This document shows positions 51,473-60,453 of a DNA stretch of 64,000 bases, one piece after another. Below the pieces are notes generated by a model that made no database searches, was not told the origin of the DNA, and saw nothing but the letters and a program-made list of their open reading frames with translations. Each line of letters starts with the position of its first letter. Within the stretch, counting starts at the first letter, position 1. The position numbers and the translations under genes were made by a program. The stretch comes from Holophagales bacterium (GTDB lineage Bacteria; Acidobacteriota; Thermoanaerobaculia; UBA5066): assembly GCA_016714815.1 (NCBI GenBank), contig JADKBZ010000017.1:35898-99897 (forward strand), read 5' to 3'.

Positions 51473-54199
51473 TCACGGTTCCTGCTCCAGCAGCCGCTCC
51501 CAGTTGAGGATCAACGAGTAGGGCGTGGGACGCACGTCCGGCACCGGCAGGACGAAGAGAAAGCGCTCTCCGTCGGGCGTGACGTCGAAGCTGTTGCCGG
51601 CGATGCTCACCAGGGGCGCCTTGAAGAGCCGCTGGGGCGCGCCGAAGCGGGGCGCCGCTCCCGATAGGTCGACGGGGAGCGCGGTCGCCTGGGCGGAGTC
51701 CGAGGCCAGGTAGACGATCTCCCGTCCCCCTCGCGTAAAGCGGCTGTACGAGGCCGAGTCCTCGGAGAACTGCCACCGTCCGCCGGTGTCGGGGAAGCGG
51801 GCGAGGAAGGTGCGCGATCCCTTGCCTTCGTTGGCGTCGAAGACGACCCAGCGGCCGTCGGGGGAGAAGAGCCCGATGTCGCCGTTCCCCTGCGAGTCGG
51901 TGTAGCGCTCGGGCGCGCCCTCGCCGGAGACCGGCAGGGTCCAGAATCCGGTGGCCAGGGCTCCGCCCGGCATCGGACTGAGGAGGATCCGGCTCCCGTC
52001 CGGAGACCAGGCGAGCGGAACGAGCAGCTCGCTCGGCGTCTCCGGGCGGAAGCGCTGCTCGGCCGTCGAGCCGTCGGCCGCCTTGACCCAGAGGCCGATC
52101 CCCTGCTTGCTGATGCGCACGAAAAGGACGCGAGCGCCGTCGGGAGACCAGATGGCGCTGTAGTCGTCGGCCTCGCCGAAGGTCAGGCGGGTCGAGCTCC
52201 CGCGGGCCAGGTCGTAGACCTCGAGGTGGCAGCGCGAGGTCGCCGGGTCGAACATCGAGACCAGCGCCTGGGTGCCGTCCGGAGAGAGGTTGACGCCGTC
52301 GTGAATCGCCGCGCCGCCGAGCCGCTCCAGGCGGCGGCCGGTCCGGTTCAGCCAGACGAGCTCGTTGGAATCCTGGCCGGCGCCGTGCTGAAGGGCGAGG
52401 ACCCCCGCGCTGGCCGAAAAGGCGCCGAAACTGTACCGGCGGTCGAAGCGCACGTCGCGCACGAGGATCGACTCCGGACCCGAGAGAGCCAGCCGGTCGG
52501 GATCGAAGCGCCGGGCGCAGAGGTCGCCGTTGCGGACGAAGAGCAGCCGGCCGGCGGCGTAGACGGCGTTGCTCGCGTGTTCCAGGAGCTGGACCCGCTT
52601 TCCCGGGTCGTCGATCGAGCCGACGAAGACTCCGTCCGAAGCGCGCGTCCAGGCGGAGAAGCCGCGGGCTTCGAAGAGGAAGTGCCGGCCATCGGGCAGG
52701 AACGACGGGAACCGGTTGGTTCCTTCCGACCGCTTTGCGTCGAGCACCGTGGCCGGCGCCGGCGTACCGCCCCGCGCGGGAACCTGGAGCAGCGCCGTGG
52801 CGTACGAAGGTGCAAAGACGATGACGCCGGCCTTGCTCCAGCTGCCGCCCCGCCCGGCGTTTGCCGGCGCGAGGGCCAGCGGAGATCCGTCCGCCGTGTC
52901 GACGCGGAGCAGCTGCTCGTTGTTGAAGAACCCGAGAGAGCGGCTGTCCGGAGACCAGAACGGAAACCGGGCTCCCTCCGAAGCCGGAATCACTCGGGCT
53001 TTCGCCGCCGCCAGGGACTGGACGTAGAGCAGCGTCACGCCGGCGCCGTCGCGCGCCGTGAAAGCGAGCTGGCTGCCGTCCGGAGAGACGGCCACAGGGC
53101 CCGCGGCGTCTCCGATCGTCACCAGCTCGGTCCCTTCAGGGGCGAGGATCGAGGCGCGAACGAGGGGCGGGCGCACCGGGGCCGGACGGGCGAACCACCC
53201 CGCCGCAAGGCCCAGAGCCAGAGCGACGGCCGCGACGAGCGTCCACCACGACGACGATCCACGGCGTGGGGCGGACTGCGGAGCGGAGGGTTCGAGGCCC
53301 GGTTCGCGGGCGGGGCTCATCGCCTCCAGGAGCTCTATCCGCGCATCCGCGATGTCGTGGAGGCGGTCCTTCGGGTTGCGTTCGAGGCAGCGGCGGAGGA
53401 GCCGCCGGACCGGGGCGGGGGTGCCGGCGGGGAGCCTGGCGAGGTCGATCTCGTTCTTGAGCACGCCCGCGAGCGTGTCGCTCACCGTGTCGGCCGCGAA
53501 GAGCGACCGGCCCGTGAGCATCTCGTGGAGGACGACGCCGAACGCCCAGATGTCGGCCCGCTTGTCGACGGCCTGCCCGCGCGCCTGCTCGGGCGACATG
53601 TAGGCCGCGGTGCCGAGGATGACGCCGAGCTGCGTCCCCTGCGCGGCCGTCATGGTCGGCGAGTTCATCAGCGTCGGCGAGCGGGCGAGGTCCGCGGCGG
53701 AGACGCTCCCGGCGGGCGGGTCCATCGCCTTCGCCAGGCCGAAGTCGAGGACCTTGACCCTTCCCTCCGGCGCGAGCTTCACGTTCGCGGGCTTGAGGTC
53801 GCGGTGGACGATTCCCTTCTCGTGCGCGGCCTCGAGCGCCTCGGCGATCTGGCGGGCGACGGCGAGGGCCTCGTCGAGAGGGATGGGGCCGCGCTTCAGC
53901 CGCTCGGCGAGGTCCTCGCCCTCCACGAGCTCCATGACGAGGGCGCGGACGCCGCCGGACTCCTCGAGGCCGTAGATCGAGGCGATGCTGGGGTGCTGGA
54001 GCTGGGCGAGGACCTGCGCCTCGCGCTCGAACCGCGCGAGGCGGTCGGCGTCCGCGGCGAACGTCTCGGGGAGGACCTTGATCGCGACCTCGCGCTTCAG
54101 CTTCGGGTCGGTGGCGCGATAGACGACCCCCATCCCGCCCTCGCCGAGCGGGGCGGTGATCTCGTAAGGGCCGAGGCGGGAGCCGCGAGCGAGAGTCAT
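51473..54199 (-). CDS. Ser/Thr protein kinase with C-terminal TolB/PD40-type propeller (second)
   Basis: This 908-residue protein has the kinase motifs LGEGGMGVVYRA, VAIKVLPETF, IVHRDLKPANVKL, LDFGLAKAM and GTAAYMSPEQARGQ. Its kinase half is nearly the same as that at 8381-11098. A membrane helix lies near residue 320-340 (LVAAVALALGLAAGWF), and the propeller has blades of the WSPDSRSLGFF, LSPDGTQALVS, WSPDGARVLFV and FSPDGRWVVFD type. It is likely a membrane-bound sensor kinase. It is preceded by the start-proximal promoter at 54200. Its stop codon abuts the truncated kinase-TPR gene directly with no spacer, which points to a recombination junction at 51470-51475. Confidence 0.93.
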   Translation of the reverse strand: MTLARGSRLGPYEITAPLGEGGMGVVYRATDPKLKREVAIKVLPETFAADADRLARFEREAQVLAQLQHPSIASIYGLEESGGVRALVMELVEGEDLAERLKRGPIPLDEALAVARQIAEALEAAHEKGIVHRDLKPANVKLAPEGRVKVLDFGLAKAMDPPAGSVSAADLARSPTLMNSPTMTAAQGTQLGVILGTAAYMSPEQARGQAVDKRADIWAFGVVLHEMLTGRSLFAADTVSDTLAGVLKNEIDLARLPAGTPAPVRRLLRRCLERNPKDRLHDIADARIELLEAMSPAREPGLEPSAPQSAPRRGSSSWWTLVAAVALALGLAAGWFARPAPVRPPLVRASILAPEGTELVTIGDAAGPVAVSPDGSQLAFTARDGAGVTLLYVQSLAAAKARVIPASEGARFPFWSPDSRSLGFFNNEQLLRVDTADGSPLALAPANAGRGGSWSKAGVIVFAPSYATALLQVPARGGTPAPATVLDAKRSEGTNRFPSFLPDGRHFLFEARGFSAWTRASDGVFVGSIDDPGKRVQLLEHASNAVYAAGRLLFVRNGDLCARRFDPDRLALSGPESILVRDVRFDRRYSFGAFSASAGVLALQHGAGQDSNELVWLNRTGRRLERLGGAAIHDGVNLSPDGTQALVSMFDPATSRCHLEVYDLARGSSTRLTFGEADDYSAIWSPDGARVLFVRISKQGIGLWVKAADGSTAEQRFRPETPSELLVPLAWSPDGSRILLSPMPGGALATGFWTLPVSGEGAPERYTDSQGNGDIGLFSPDGRWVVFDANEGKGSRTFLARFPDTGGRWQFSEDSASYSRFTRGGREIVYLASDSAQATALPVDLSGAAPRFGAPQRLFKAPLVSIAGNSFDVTPDGERFLFVLPVPDVRPTPYSLILNWERLLEQEP

Positions 54200-54242
54200 C
54201 GAACGCGGCGGATTCTACGGACGGTCCAGCCCGCAATCACAA
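54200..54242 (-). promoter_or_regulatory. Start-proximal kinase promoter, copy 3
   Basis: TTGTGA (54237-54242) and TAGAAT (54212-54217) on the minus strand, with a 19-bp spacer, end 12 nt before the kinase ATG. Similarity to copy 1 extends a further 20 bp or so upstream (a shared GCAATCGGGCGA block). Confidence 0.6.
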
Positions 54243-54315
54243 TTGCCGTGCAATCGGGCGAGGGGGCTGGCGACGCAGCCGGGACCCTCCAGCCGCCGGG
54301 GCCTTCAGGGCCGGC

Positions 54316-57204
54316 TCAGGGCGGCCCCGGGGCGACCGGGCCGAGGACGCGGTCCAGCCAGTCGATCGTCTCGCGGGCGACTCCGGTGAAGGGCGGGACG
54401 TGGCCGCTGTCGAAGAGCACGTGCTTCTTGCTCTCCTCGGGGGTGCCGAGCAGGCGGAAGAGAGGCCGCTGGCTCTGCTCGAGCGGGAAGTTGAAGTCGA
54501 GGCGCCCGTTCTCCATCAGGACGGGCATCCGAACGCGGGAGGCGAAGTTGAGGTTCGACACCTCGGGGGGGCGGCCCCTGCCCAGCCCCCCGCTCACGAG
54601 GACGAGCGTCCGGAAGCGGGCCTCCACCGCGCCCACGACGGGCCCGTAGTTGGCGCCCATGCTGAGGCCGTAGAACGCGAGGCGGGAGGCGTCGACGTCG
54701 GGCCGGCTCTCGAGGTAGTCGACGGCGCGTCGGACGTCCTTCGTTCGCTGGATCACGAGCTCCCGTACCTCGTTGGGCCCCTGGGCCGGTGGAACGCGGC
54801 GCTCGTACGTGCCCTTGTAGACCGGGAAGAGGACGGCGCGGCCGCTCCTGGCGAGGTAGCCGAACTCCCACGAGCCGAGCGCCTCGCTCGACGAGAGCTG
54901 GGTCGCAGAGGAGGGCGGGAAATAGACGACGGTCTGGTAGGGAGGCTTCGCGTTCCGCGGGAGGAAGAGCCAGGCGAGCACGCGCTCGCCTCCGTACGCC
55001 GCGGCGAAGCTGACCTTCTCGACCCGCCAGTGCTGGGGACCGTCGTCCTTCGCCTCGACTCTCGCGTCGAGGTCGCGGCGGTCGTAGTCGAAGTACCCGC
55101 GGTACACGGCGAAGACGTCGTCGCCGACGGGAGTCTCCTTCGAGTAGTCGACGAGGACGCGGTCCAGGGGGCCGAAGGCTGCCTCGGGCGGCCGGTCGAG
55201 GTAGAAGGCGCACCGGATGCCGAGGATGGCGCTGCGGTCCATCGGGTCGAGCGCGTCCGGGCCCGTGTAGAGGTACGTCGGGTCGCTCCAGGCGCCGCCG
55301 AGCGTGTAGCGGCGCTCGCCGGACGCGTTCCACGACCACTCGCGTACGTTGCCGGCCATGTCGTAGGTGCCGAAGGCGCTGAGGCTGGGGCGCTTTCCGA
55401 CCTCGCCGGGGCCCTTGCCGCCGAAGTTGCTGAAACGCAGGAGATCGGAGAAGAGCCCGAGGTCCGCGGCCCGGAACCAGTGGTGCAGCGTCGGGAGGCT
55501 CTTGCCTGCGAACTCGGCCCAGGCTGCCGCCTCGTGCCAGCTCACGCCCGAAACGGGGAAGCTCGCCTGGCCTTCCGGGAAGCTGCCGAGTTCCCACGTC
55601 GAAGGTCCGGGCCGCCCGGTCCGGTCCCGGAAGAACGCCATCGCTTCCTCGAACGGAACCGTTTTCCCGGCGACGACGAACGGGTGCTTCCAGAGCTCGG
55701 GCCGTCGGTATCCGCCCGCGCGAACGAAGGTGTCGAACTCGCGGTTCGTCAGCTCGTAGCGGTCGAGCCAGTACGCCGGGAGGTCGACCGGTGGCGCGTC
55801 CGCGTGCGTCGATGGACCGGCCGGGACGAAGACCATTCCCAGCCGCGCGTCCCTCTCGGGGACGAGGGGAAGGACCGGGAGCCTCTGCGGGAGGAAGGCG
55901 GCCTCGAGAGGAGCGTAGCCGGGCTTCACGACGCGGAGGCGATGGGGGACGAAGGGGAGGCCCACGCCCTCGAGGGGAGAAACGCCGAGGCGCTCCCATT
56001 CCCCATCGGGCTCCGCGTAGGGCTTCGCGAAGACTTCGGCGCCCGCGGGCTCGGTCCGGATGGACGACGGCTGGACGGTGATGTCCCTCCACTCCTTCTC
56101 GAACTCCGGGTCGCCGACGAGGCGCGCGCGCGCCTTCGTCGCCAGGCGAAAGGCGGACACCCGGTCGTCCTTGTCCATGAGCCGTCGGATCTCCGGCAGC
56201 GCTTCGCGGCGCGCCCACCGTTCCTGCTGCCGTTCGCGAAACGCCCAGAAGCCGGTGGCGGTCCCGGCCAGAAGCACGAGGGCGAGTCCGGCCGCCCACG
56301 CCGGGCGCCTGAGGAGCCGGCCCAGGGAGGGCGCTTTCTCCTGCTCGAGGCGGGCCTCGAGCTCCGGCATCAGCGCCTGGGCCGAGGCCGGGCGGGCGGC
56401 GGGATCCTTCGCCAGGCACCGCTCGACGAGGCTCTCGATCCGCGAGTCCACTTCGGGGCGCAGGCGGCGCACCCGCGTGGGCGTGTCGCGCAGGATGGAC
56501 GACAGGAGCGAGAGCTCGCTGGCGCCGCCGAACGGCCGCTTCCCGGTGAGCATCTCGTAGAGGACGCCGCCGAAGGCGAAGACGTCGGAGCGCGCGTCCG
56601 CGGGGAGGCCCTCGGCCTGCTCGGGAGACATGTACGCGGGCGTGCCGAGGAGGGCGCCGATGCGCGTGGCGGTGGGGGAGCTGAGCGTGGGGGAGACCGA
56701 GGTCGTCGCGTCCCGCTCGGGGGCGACGAGCTTCGCGAGGCCGAAGTCGAGGACCTTCACGAAGCCGGCCGTCGTGACCATCACGTTGCCCGGCTTCACG
56801 TCCCGGTGGACGATCCCGGCCTCGTGGGCGGCGGCGAGGCCTCGAGCGATCTCGAGCGCGAAGCGCAGCGCCTCCTTCACCTCCAGGCGGCCCCGCTCCA
56901 TTCGCTCGCGCAGGGTCTCTCCCTCCACGAGCTCCATGGCGATCCAGGTGCCCCGCACCGGGTCCTCGCCGAGGTCGTGGACCGTGACGATGTTCGGGTG
57001 GTTGAGGGCCGAAACCGCCTTCGCCTCCTGCAGGAAGCGCCGGGTGCGCTCGGGGTCGTCCACCGCCTCCGGGCGCAGCAGCTTGATCGCCACCGTCCGC
57101 CCGAGGCGCGTGTCGCGGGCGCTGAAGACGACCCCCATGCCCCCCTCTCCGAGCGGGGCGGCGATCTCGTAGGGACCGAGGCGGAAGCCGGGGGCGAGCG
57201 TCAT
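54316..57204 (-). CDS. Ser/Thr kinase fused to SUMF1/FGE-like and alpha/beta-hydrolase domains
   Basis: Three enzymes are joined in 962 residues. Kinase, about 10-270: LGEGGMGVVFSA, VAIKLLRPEA, IVHRDVKPGNVMV, LDFGLAKLV, GTPAYMSPEQAEG. A membrane helix follows near 301-320 (AAGLALVLLAGTATGFW). A formylglycine-generating-enzyme/SUMF1-type domain, about 455-650: MVFVPAGPSTH, YWLDRYELTNREFDTFVRAGGY, FPVSGVSWHEAAAWAEFAGKSLP, YDMAGNVREWSWN, LGGAWSDPTYL. The last part, about 670-960, is an alpha/beta hydrolase: YGLSMGANYG with the nucleophile serine, DSGHVPP near the end with the histidine, DWLDRVLG. The SUMF1 and hydrolase parts should lie outside the cytoplasm. It is the upstream neighbour of the second kinase-propeller gene with the same kind of promoter. 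Confidence 0.92.
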   Translation of the reverse strand: MTLAPGFRLGPYEIAAPLGEGGMGVVFSARDTRLGRTVAIKLLRPEAVDDPERTRRFLQEAKAVSALNHPNIVTVHDLGEDPVRGTWIAMELVEGETLRERMERGRLEVKEALRFALEIARGLAAAHEAGIVHRDVKPGNVMVTTAGFVKVLDFGLAKLVAPERDATTSVSPTLSSPTATRIGALLGTPAYMSPEQAEGLPADARSDVFAFGGVLYEMLTGKRPFGGASELSLLSSILRDTPTRVRRLRPEVDSRIESLVERCLAKDPAARPASAQALMPELEARLEQEKAPSLGRLLRRPAWAAGLALVLLAGTATGFWAFRERQQERWARREALPEIRRLMDKDDRVSAFRLATKARARLVGDPEFEKEWRDITVQPSSIRTEPAGAEVFAKPYAEPDGEWERLGVSPLEGVGLPFVPHRLRVVKPGYAPLEAAFLPQRLPVLPLVPERDARLGMVFVPAGPSTHADAPPVDLPAYWLDRYELTNREFDTFVRAGGYRRPELWKHPFVVAGKTVPFEEAMAFFRDRTGRPGPSTWELGSFPEGQASFPVSGVSWHEAAAWAEFAGKSLPTLHHWFRAADLGLFSDLLRFSNFGGKGPGEVGKRPSLSAFGTYDMAGNVREWSWNASGERRYTLGGAWSDPTYLYTGPDALDPMDRSAILGIRCAFYLDRPPEAAFGPLDRVLVDYSKETPVGDDVFAVYRGYFDYDRRDLDARVEAKDDGPQHWRVEKVSFAAAYGGERVLAWLFLPRNAKPPYQTVVYFPPSSATQLSSSEALGSWEFGYLARSGRAVLFPVYKGTYERRVPPAQGPNEVRELVIQRTKDVRRAVDYLESRPDVDASRLAFYGLSMGANYGPVVGAVEARFRTLVLVSGGLGRGRPPEVSNLNFASRVRMPVLMENGRLDFNFPLEQSQRPLFRLLGTPEESKKHVLFDSGHVPPFTGVARETIDWLDRVLGPVAPGPP

Positions 57205-57247
57205 CGAACGCGGCGGATTCTACGGAGAGTCCACTCCGGAATCACAA
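57205..57247 (-). promoter_or_regulatory. Start-proximal kinase promoter, copy 4
   Basis: TTGTGA (57242-57247) and TAGAAT (57217-57222) on the minus strand are separated by 19 bp and end 12 nt before the ATG, exactly as in copies 1 and 3. The sequence between and after the boxes is also similar, but similarity ends a few bases beyond TTGTGA. Confidence 0.6.
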
Positions 57248-57298
57248 TCTCCGTGTGCCAGGGTGAGAGGGGCGGCCGGCCCACGGGGCGGCGGTGGT

Positions 57299-58762
57299 TC
57301 ACCTGAGCAGCCGCCGCGCCTCCTGCAGGATCGTCAGTATGGCCAGGGTGCCGTAGAACAGCGCGGACCAGGCGAGAACGGCGAGGCGGAACCCGCCGAC
57401 ACGGATCGCCGCGACGAGGTGCCGGCGGTTGAGCACGATCAGCAGCGCGGAGTAGACGCACATCGCGGTGCCACCGACGCACGCCGAGACGACCAGCAGG
57501 ACGAGCGGCTGGTCGACGCCGGCCGCCAGTATCGCCACGCCGGACAGGACCAGCAGCCAGACGATCCGGAAGTAGACGCGGCTCTCCGAGACGCCGCGCG
57601 CCCGGACGTAGCCGGCCTTCAGCACGTCGGCCGCGAGGCGGCTCGTGTAGTCGACGATGCCCATGGCCGCGGTGAAGAGCGAGAGCGCGCCGATCAGCCA
57701 GAACAGGACGCCGAACCACGGGCCGACGCGCTCCGCCAGCGCGCGGCCCTCGAGGGCGAGGAACGCGATGCCGTTGGGCAGGTCCGCGCGCCCGAAGAGC
57801 AGCGCGTGCGCGAGCATGGAGGTGATGGTGATGGTGAGGACCGTCACCCCGGCGAAGGCGATCGCCTGCTCGACGTTGGCGAGCCGCCACCAGCCGCGCC
57901 ACCGCTCCAGGTTCTCGGGAGTGGGCTCGAAGAGGTAGCGCGGTGCCCGGGGCGTTGGCGTGTCCTCGCCGGTGATCGGGCTCACGAGGCGCGGCACGTA
58001 CCTCCCCATGCCGAAGCCCTTGTCACGGATCCAGTTGCTCTGGCAGAGGTTCTGCCCGCCGCCCGCCCCGGCGAACGCGATGGCGCCCATCAGCAGCGAG
58101 AAGCCCAGCGCGTGAGGGAACCGCCCGGTGTGCGCGACGCCGGCCGCGAGCGCCGTCCAGGTGTCCGCGCGGATCACCAGCGCGATCGCCAGCGCCACGA
58201 GCACGAGCACCGCGGCCACCTTCACGAACACGAGCCGCTCGAGGGCTTCGTAAACCACCGGCGCGAGCGTCAGGGCGGCGCCGATCACCAGCAGCGCGAC
58301 GATGGCGATGCCGCGCGCGCTGCCGCCGAACACGTAGGTGCACAGCGTCGCGGCGCTCATGACCCACCCCGGCCAGAGGTTGCCGAAGCACACCATGAGG
58401 ACGAAGGCGAGGCCGGCGTGCCGCCAGATGCGGTTGAAGCCCGCGAGCGCCGTCTCTCCGGTGGCGAGCGTGTAGCGCTCGATCTCCATGTTGATGAAGA
58501 ACTGTGTGATCACGCCCAGCACGGCGCCCCAGAGGAAGACCAGCCCCACCTGCGACGCGATGTACGGCCACAGGACGAACTCGCCCGACGAGAGGCCGAC
58601 GCCCGACGCGACGACGCCCGGGCCGACGATGCGCCAGAGGCTCGAGGGCGCCGGCGGCAGCGGACGGAGCTCGTCACGGCCGGTCGACGGCGGGAGAGAG
58701 GGTGTGCTCTCGGGGCGGGTCATCGGCGAGTCGGCTCCTCCGGGAGGCGGGAGACCGTCCAT
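57299..58762 (-). CDS. Nramp-related divalent cation transporter, atypical metal site
   Basis: The 487-residue protein has about 11 membrane helices in Nramp order. Helix 1 reads IVGPGVVASGVGLSSGEFVL, where classical Nramps have DPGN, so the first metal ligand is not conserved. Helix 6 (AFAGAGGGQNLCQSNW) likewise lacks the MPH motif. Later parts (VEQAIAFAGVTVLTITITSML; LFTAAMGIVDYTSRLAADVL) support the family. Such divergent members may carry other ions or have a different function. The start could be an internal ATG at 58723 (MTRPEST), since the first 13 residues look untranslated. No partner gene is adjacent; the gap to the amidohydrolase (58763-59011) holds nothing clear. Confidence 0.8.
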   Translation of the reverse strand: MDGLPPPGGADSPMTRPESTPSLPPSTGRDELRPLPPAPSSLWRIVGPGVVASGVGLSSGEFVLWPYIASQVGLVFLWGAVLGVITQFFINMEIERYTLATGETALAGFNRIWRHAGLAFVLMVCFGNLWPGWVMSAATLCTYVFGGSARGIAIVALLVIGAALTLAPVVYEALERLVFVKVAAVLVLVALAIALVIRADTWTALAAGVAHTGRFPHALGFSLLMGAIAFAGAGGGQNLCQSNWIRDKGFGMGRYVPRLVSPITGEDTPTPRAPRYLFEPTPENLERWRGWWRLANVEQAIAFAGVTVLTITITSMLAHALLFGRADLPNGIAFLALEGRALAERVGPWFGVLFWLIGALSLFTAAMGIVDYTSRLAADVLKAGYVRARGVSESRVYFRIVWLLVLSGVAILAAGVDQPLVLLVVSACVGGTAMCVYSALLIVLNRRHLVAAIRVGGFRLAVLAWSALFYGTLAILTILQEARRLLR

Positions 58763-59011
58763 GCTAACGCAGGGCCTTCCCTCGCGTCGCTGACCGACCG
58801 GGGCCTGGCCAAACGGAGGGCGTCCTCCAACCCCGGCCGGGTCCGACAGCCTGGTCCTGAGCAGCTCCAGAGCGAGGTCCTCGGAACGAGGGCCGAGAGC
58901 TCGTGGTCGTCCGCCCCGGAGAATCGTCCGCCGAACAGGGCGGCGACGGGGATCGGTGTGCCGGCGAAGGGGCCGGCGTCGATCTGGTAATGATGGGCGG
59001 GCGCGGATGGA

Positions 59012-60313
59012 TCAGGGAAAGCCGTAGAGGCGCCGGGCGTTGCCCTGGAGGACGCTCCGACCGACGTCGAGGGCGCGGCTCTCGTCCCAGACGCCGTCCT
59101 CCACGAGCCCCGCCAGAGCCTCCGCGAGGCACTCCCGCAGGTGCCGGCTGAGCGCGATGTGCGTGACCTCGGCCCCGGCGGGAACGAGGGGGCCCCCCGG
59201 AGAATCCGTGGAGAAGAGGGTCCTTTCGGGAGAGAAAAGAAGGTAGATCCGGAGGGCCCGAACCATCTCGGTCCGGGCGTAGAGGAAGGGCATGGCGGAC
59301 AGGTCGATCCAGACGTGGCTCTTGTTCGCGGAGAGGTAGGCGGCGGCCTCGTGCTGCGGAGCACCCCCGTGGATGAGAACGAAGTGCGTGCCGAAATAGC
59401 GCGGATCGCACAACACGGATTCGAGGTTGCGCACATCCGCTTCCTGGAGCCGGAGGAAGGGGCCGCCGCCGTGGCTGGTGTGGATGTGGACCGGCAGTCC
59501 CTTCTTCCCGCAGGCCAGGAAGATGTGGCGGGCCAGGTGGTCCTGGAGGGCCAGGTAGTCCTGCCGGCCGAGAGCCGTCCGCCGCCCCTTCGCGTAGAGG
59601 GCCGCGGCCCGGGCCCTCGGGACGTCCGCGAAGACCAGGGTCCGCTGGTAGGCGTCGTAGAACTTCACCGCCACCGCGCCCTGGGCCTTCCAGCGGTCGA
59701 GCTGCGCGTCGACGAAGGCGAGGTAGGCGTCGAGCGTCGCGGGCTCCCGGGAGAGACCGGCCAGCCGCAGGAGCTTCATCAGCGCGTCCCGGGACCGGCC
59801 GAGGTCCGCACGCGTCATCGGGTCGCGGGAAGCCAGGGACTCGGCGGGAAGCGGCAGGAGGAGAGTGGTTGCGAAGGGGACCCAGCGCAGGGTCGTGCCG
59901 TTGGTTCCCTCGGGCCATTCCTGGTTCACCAGCGCCACCGCGGTGCGGGTGAGCGCGAGGTGGTCCTTCCAGTAGGCAGCCTCTCCACCCAGGCGCTCCA
60001 TCAGGACCTTCCTGGCCGCCAGCGCTTCCGTGTCCATGTCCTCCCCGCGGGAGGCGGCCCAGGTGACGCCGAAGCGCTCCTTCAGCACGGACACGAAGAT
60101 CGGGTTCGAGCTTCGCAGCAAGACCGGAGCTGTGGCCTGGAGCTCGGGCCGGAAGGGAGAAGGCTCGAGGAGATGGGTGTGGTTGTCGATGGCCGGGACG
60201 GCGTCGAGCGCGGCCCCGATTCGCTGGACGAGCGGGCGGGGCGCGGGCGTCTGAGCGGCCAGAGCGAAGGTCGTCGCAAGGAGAGCGAGCGGCAGGAAAG
60301 AACGGACTCTCAC
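59012..60313 (-). CDS. Secreted amidohydrolase (Amidohydrolase_2-like)
   Basis: MRVRSFLPLALLATTFALAAQ is a signal peptide. The metal-dependent hydrolase fold is shown by DNHTHLL near residue 45 (HxH), VHIHTSHGGG near 285, LIHGGAPQHE near 315 and STDSPGG near 375, giving the histidines and the aspartate that usually bind the metal. Members of this group act on lactones, decarboxylate ring acids or hydrolyse amides; the substrate cannot be named. The segment VAVKFYDAYQRT near residue 220 may supply a further ligand. The protein is periplasmic. Two neighbours (the Nramp-like gene and the dipeptidase) are unrelated. It diverges from the dipeptidase over 140 bp. Confidence 0.85.
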   Translation of the reverse strand: MRVRSFLPLALLATTFALAAQTPAPRPLVQRIGAALDAVPAIDNHTHLLEPSPFRPELQATAPVLLRSSNPIFVSVLKERFGVTWAASRGEDMDTEALAARKVLMERLGGEAAYWKDHLALTRTAVALVNQEWPEGTNGTTLRWVPFATTLLLPLPAESLASRDPMTRADLGRSRDALMKLLRLAGLSREPATLDAYLAFVDAQLDRWKAQGAVAVKFYDAYQRTLVFADVPRARAAALYAKGRRTALGRQDYLALQDHLARHIFLACGKKGLPVHIHTSHGGGPFLRLQEADVRNLESVLCDPRYFGTHFVLIHGGAPQHEAAAYLSANKSHVWIDLSAMPFLYARTEMVRALRIYLLFSPERTLFSTDSPGGPLVPAGAEVTHIALSRHLRECLAEALAGLVEDGVWDESRALDVGRSVLQGNARRLYGFP

Positions 60314-60453
60314 GGTTCCTCCGAGGTCGTCGATGATTGCGGCCAGCGTTTCACGGCTTCGCCGGGCATTGCAATCGGTTTTCGCGCGAGGGCGGAAGAC
60401 GCCGCGGCCGGGCTCCGTGTAGACGCACTGCCGGCGGATGCTAGCCTCCCGCG

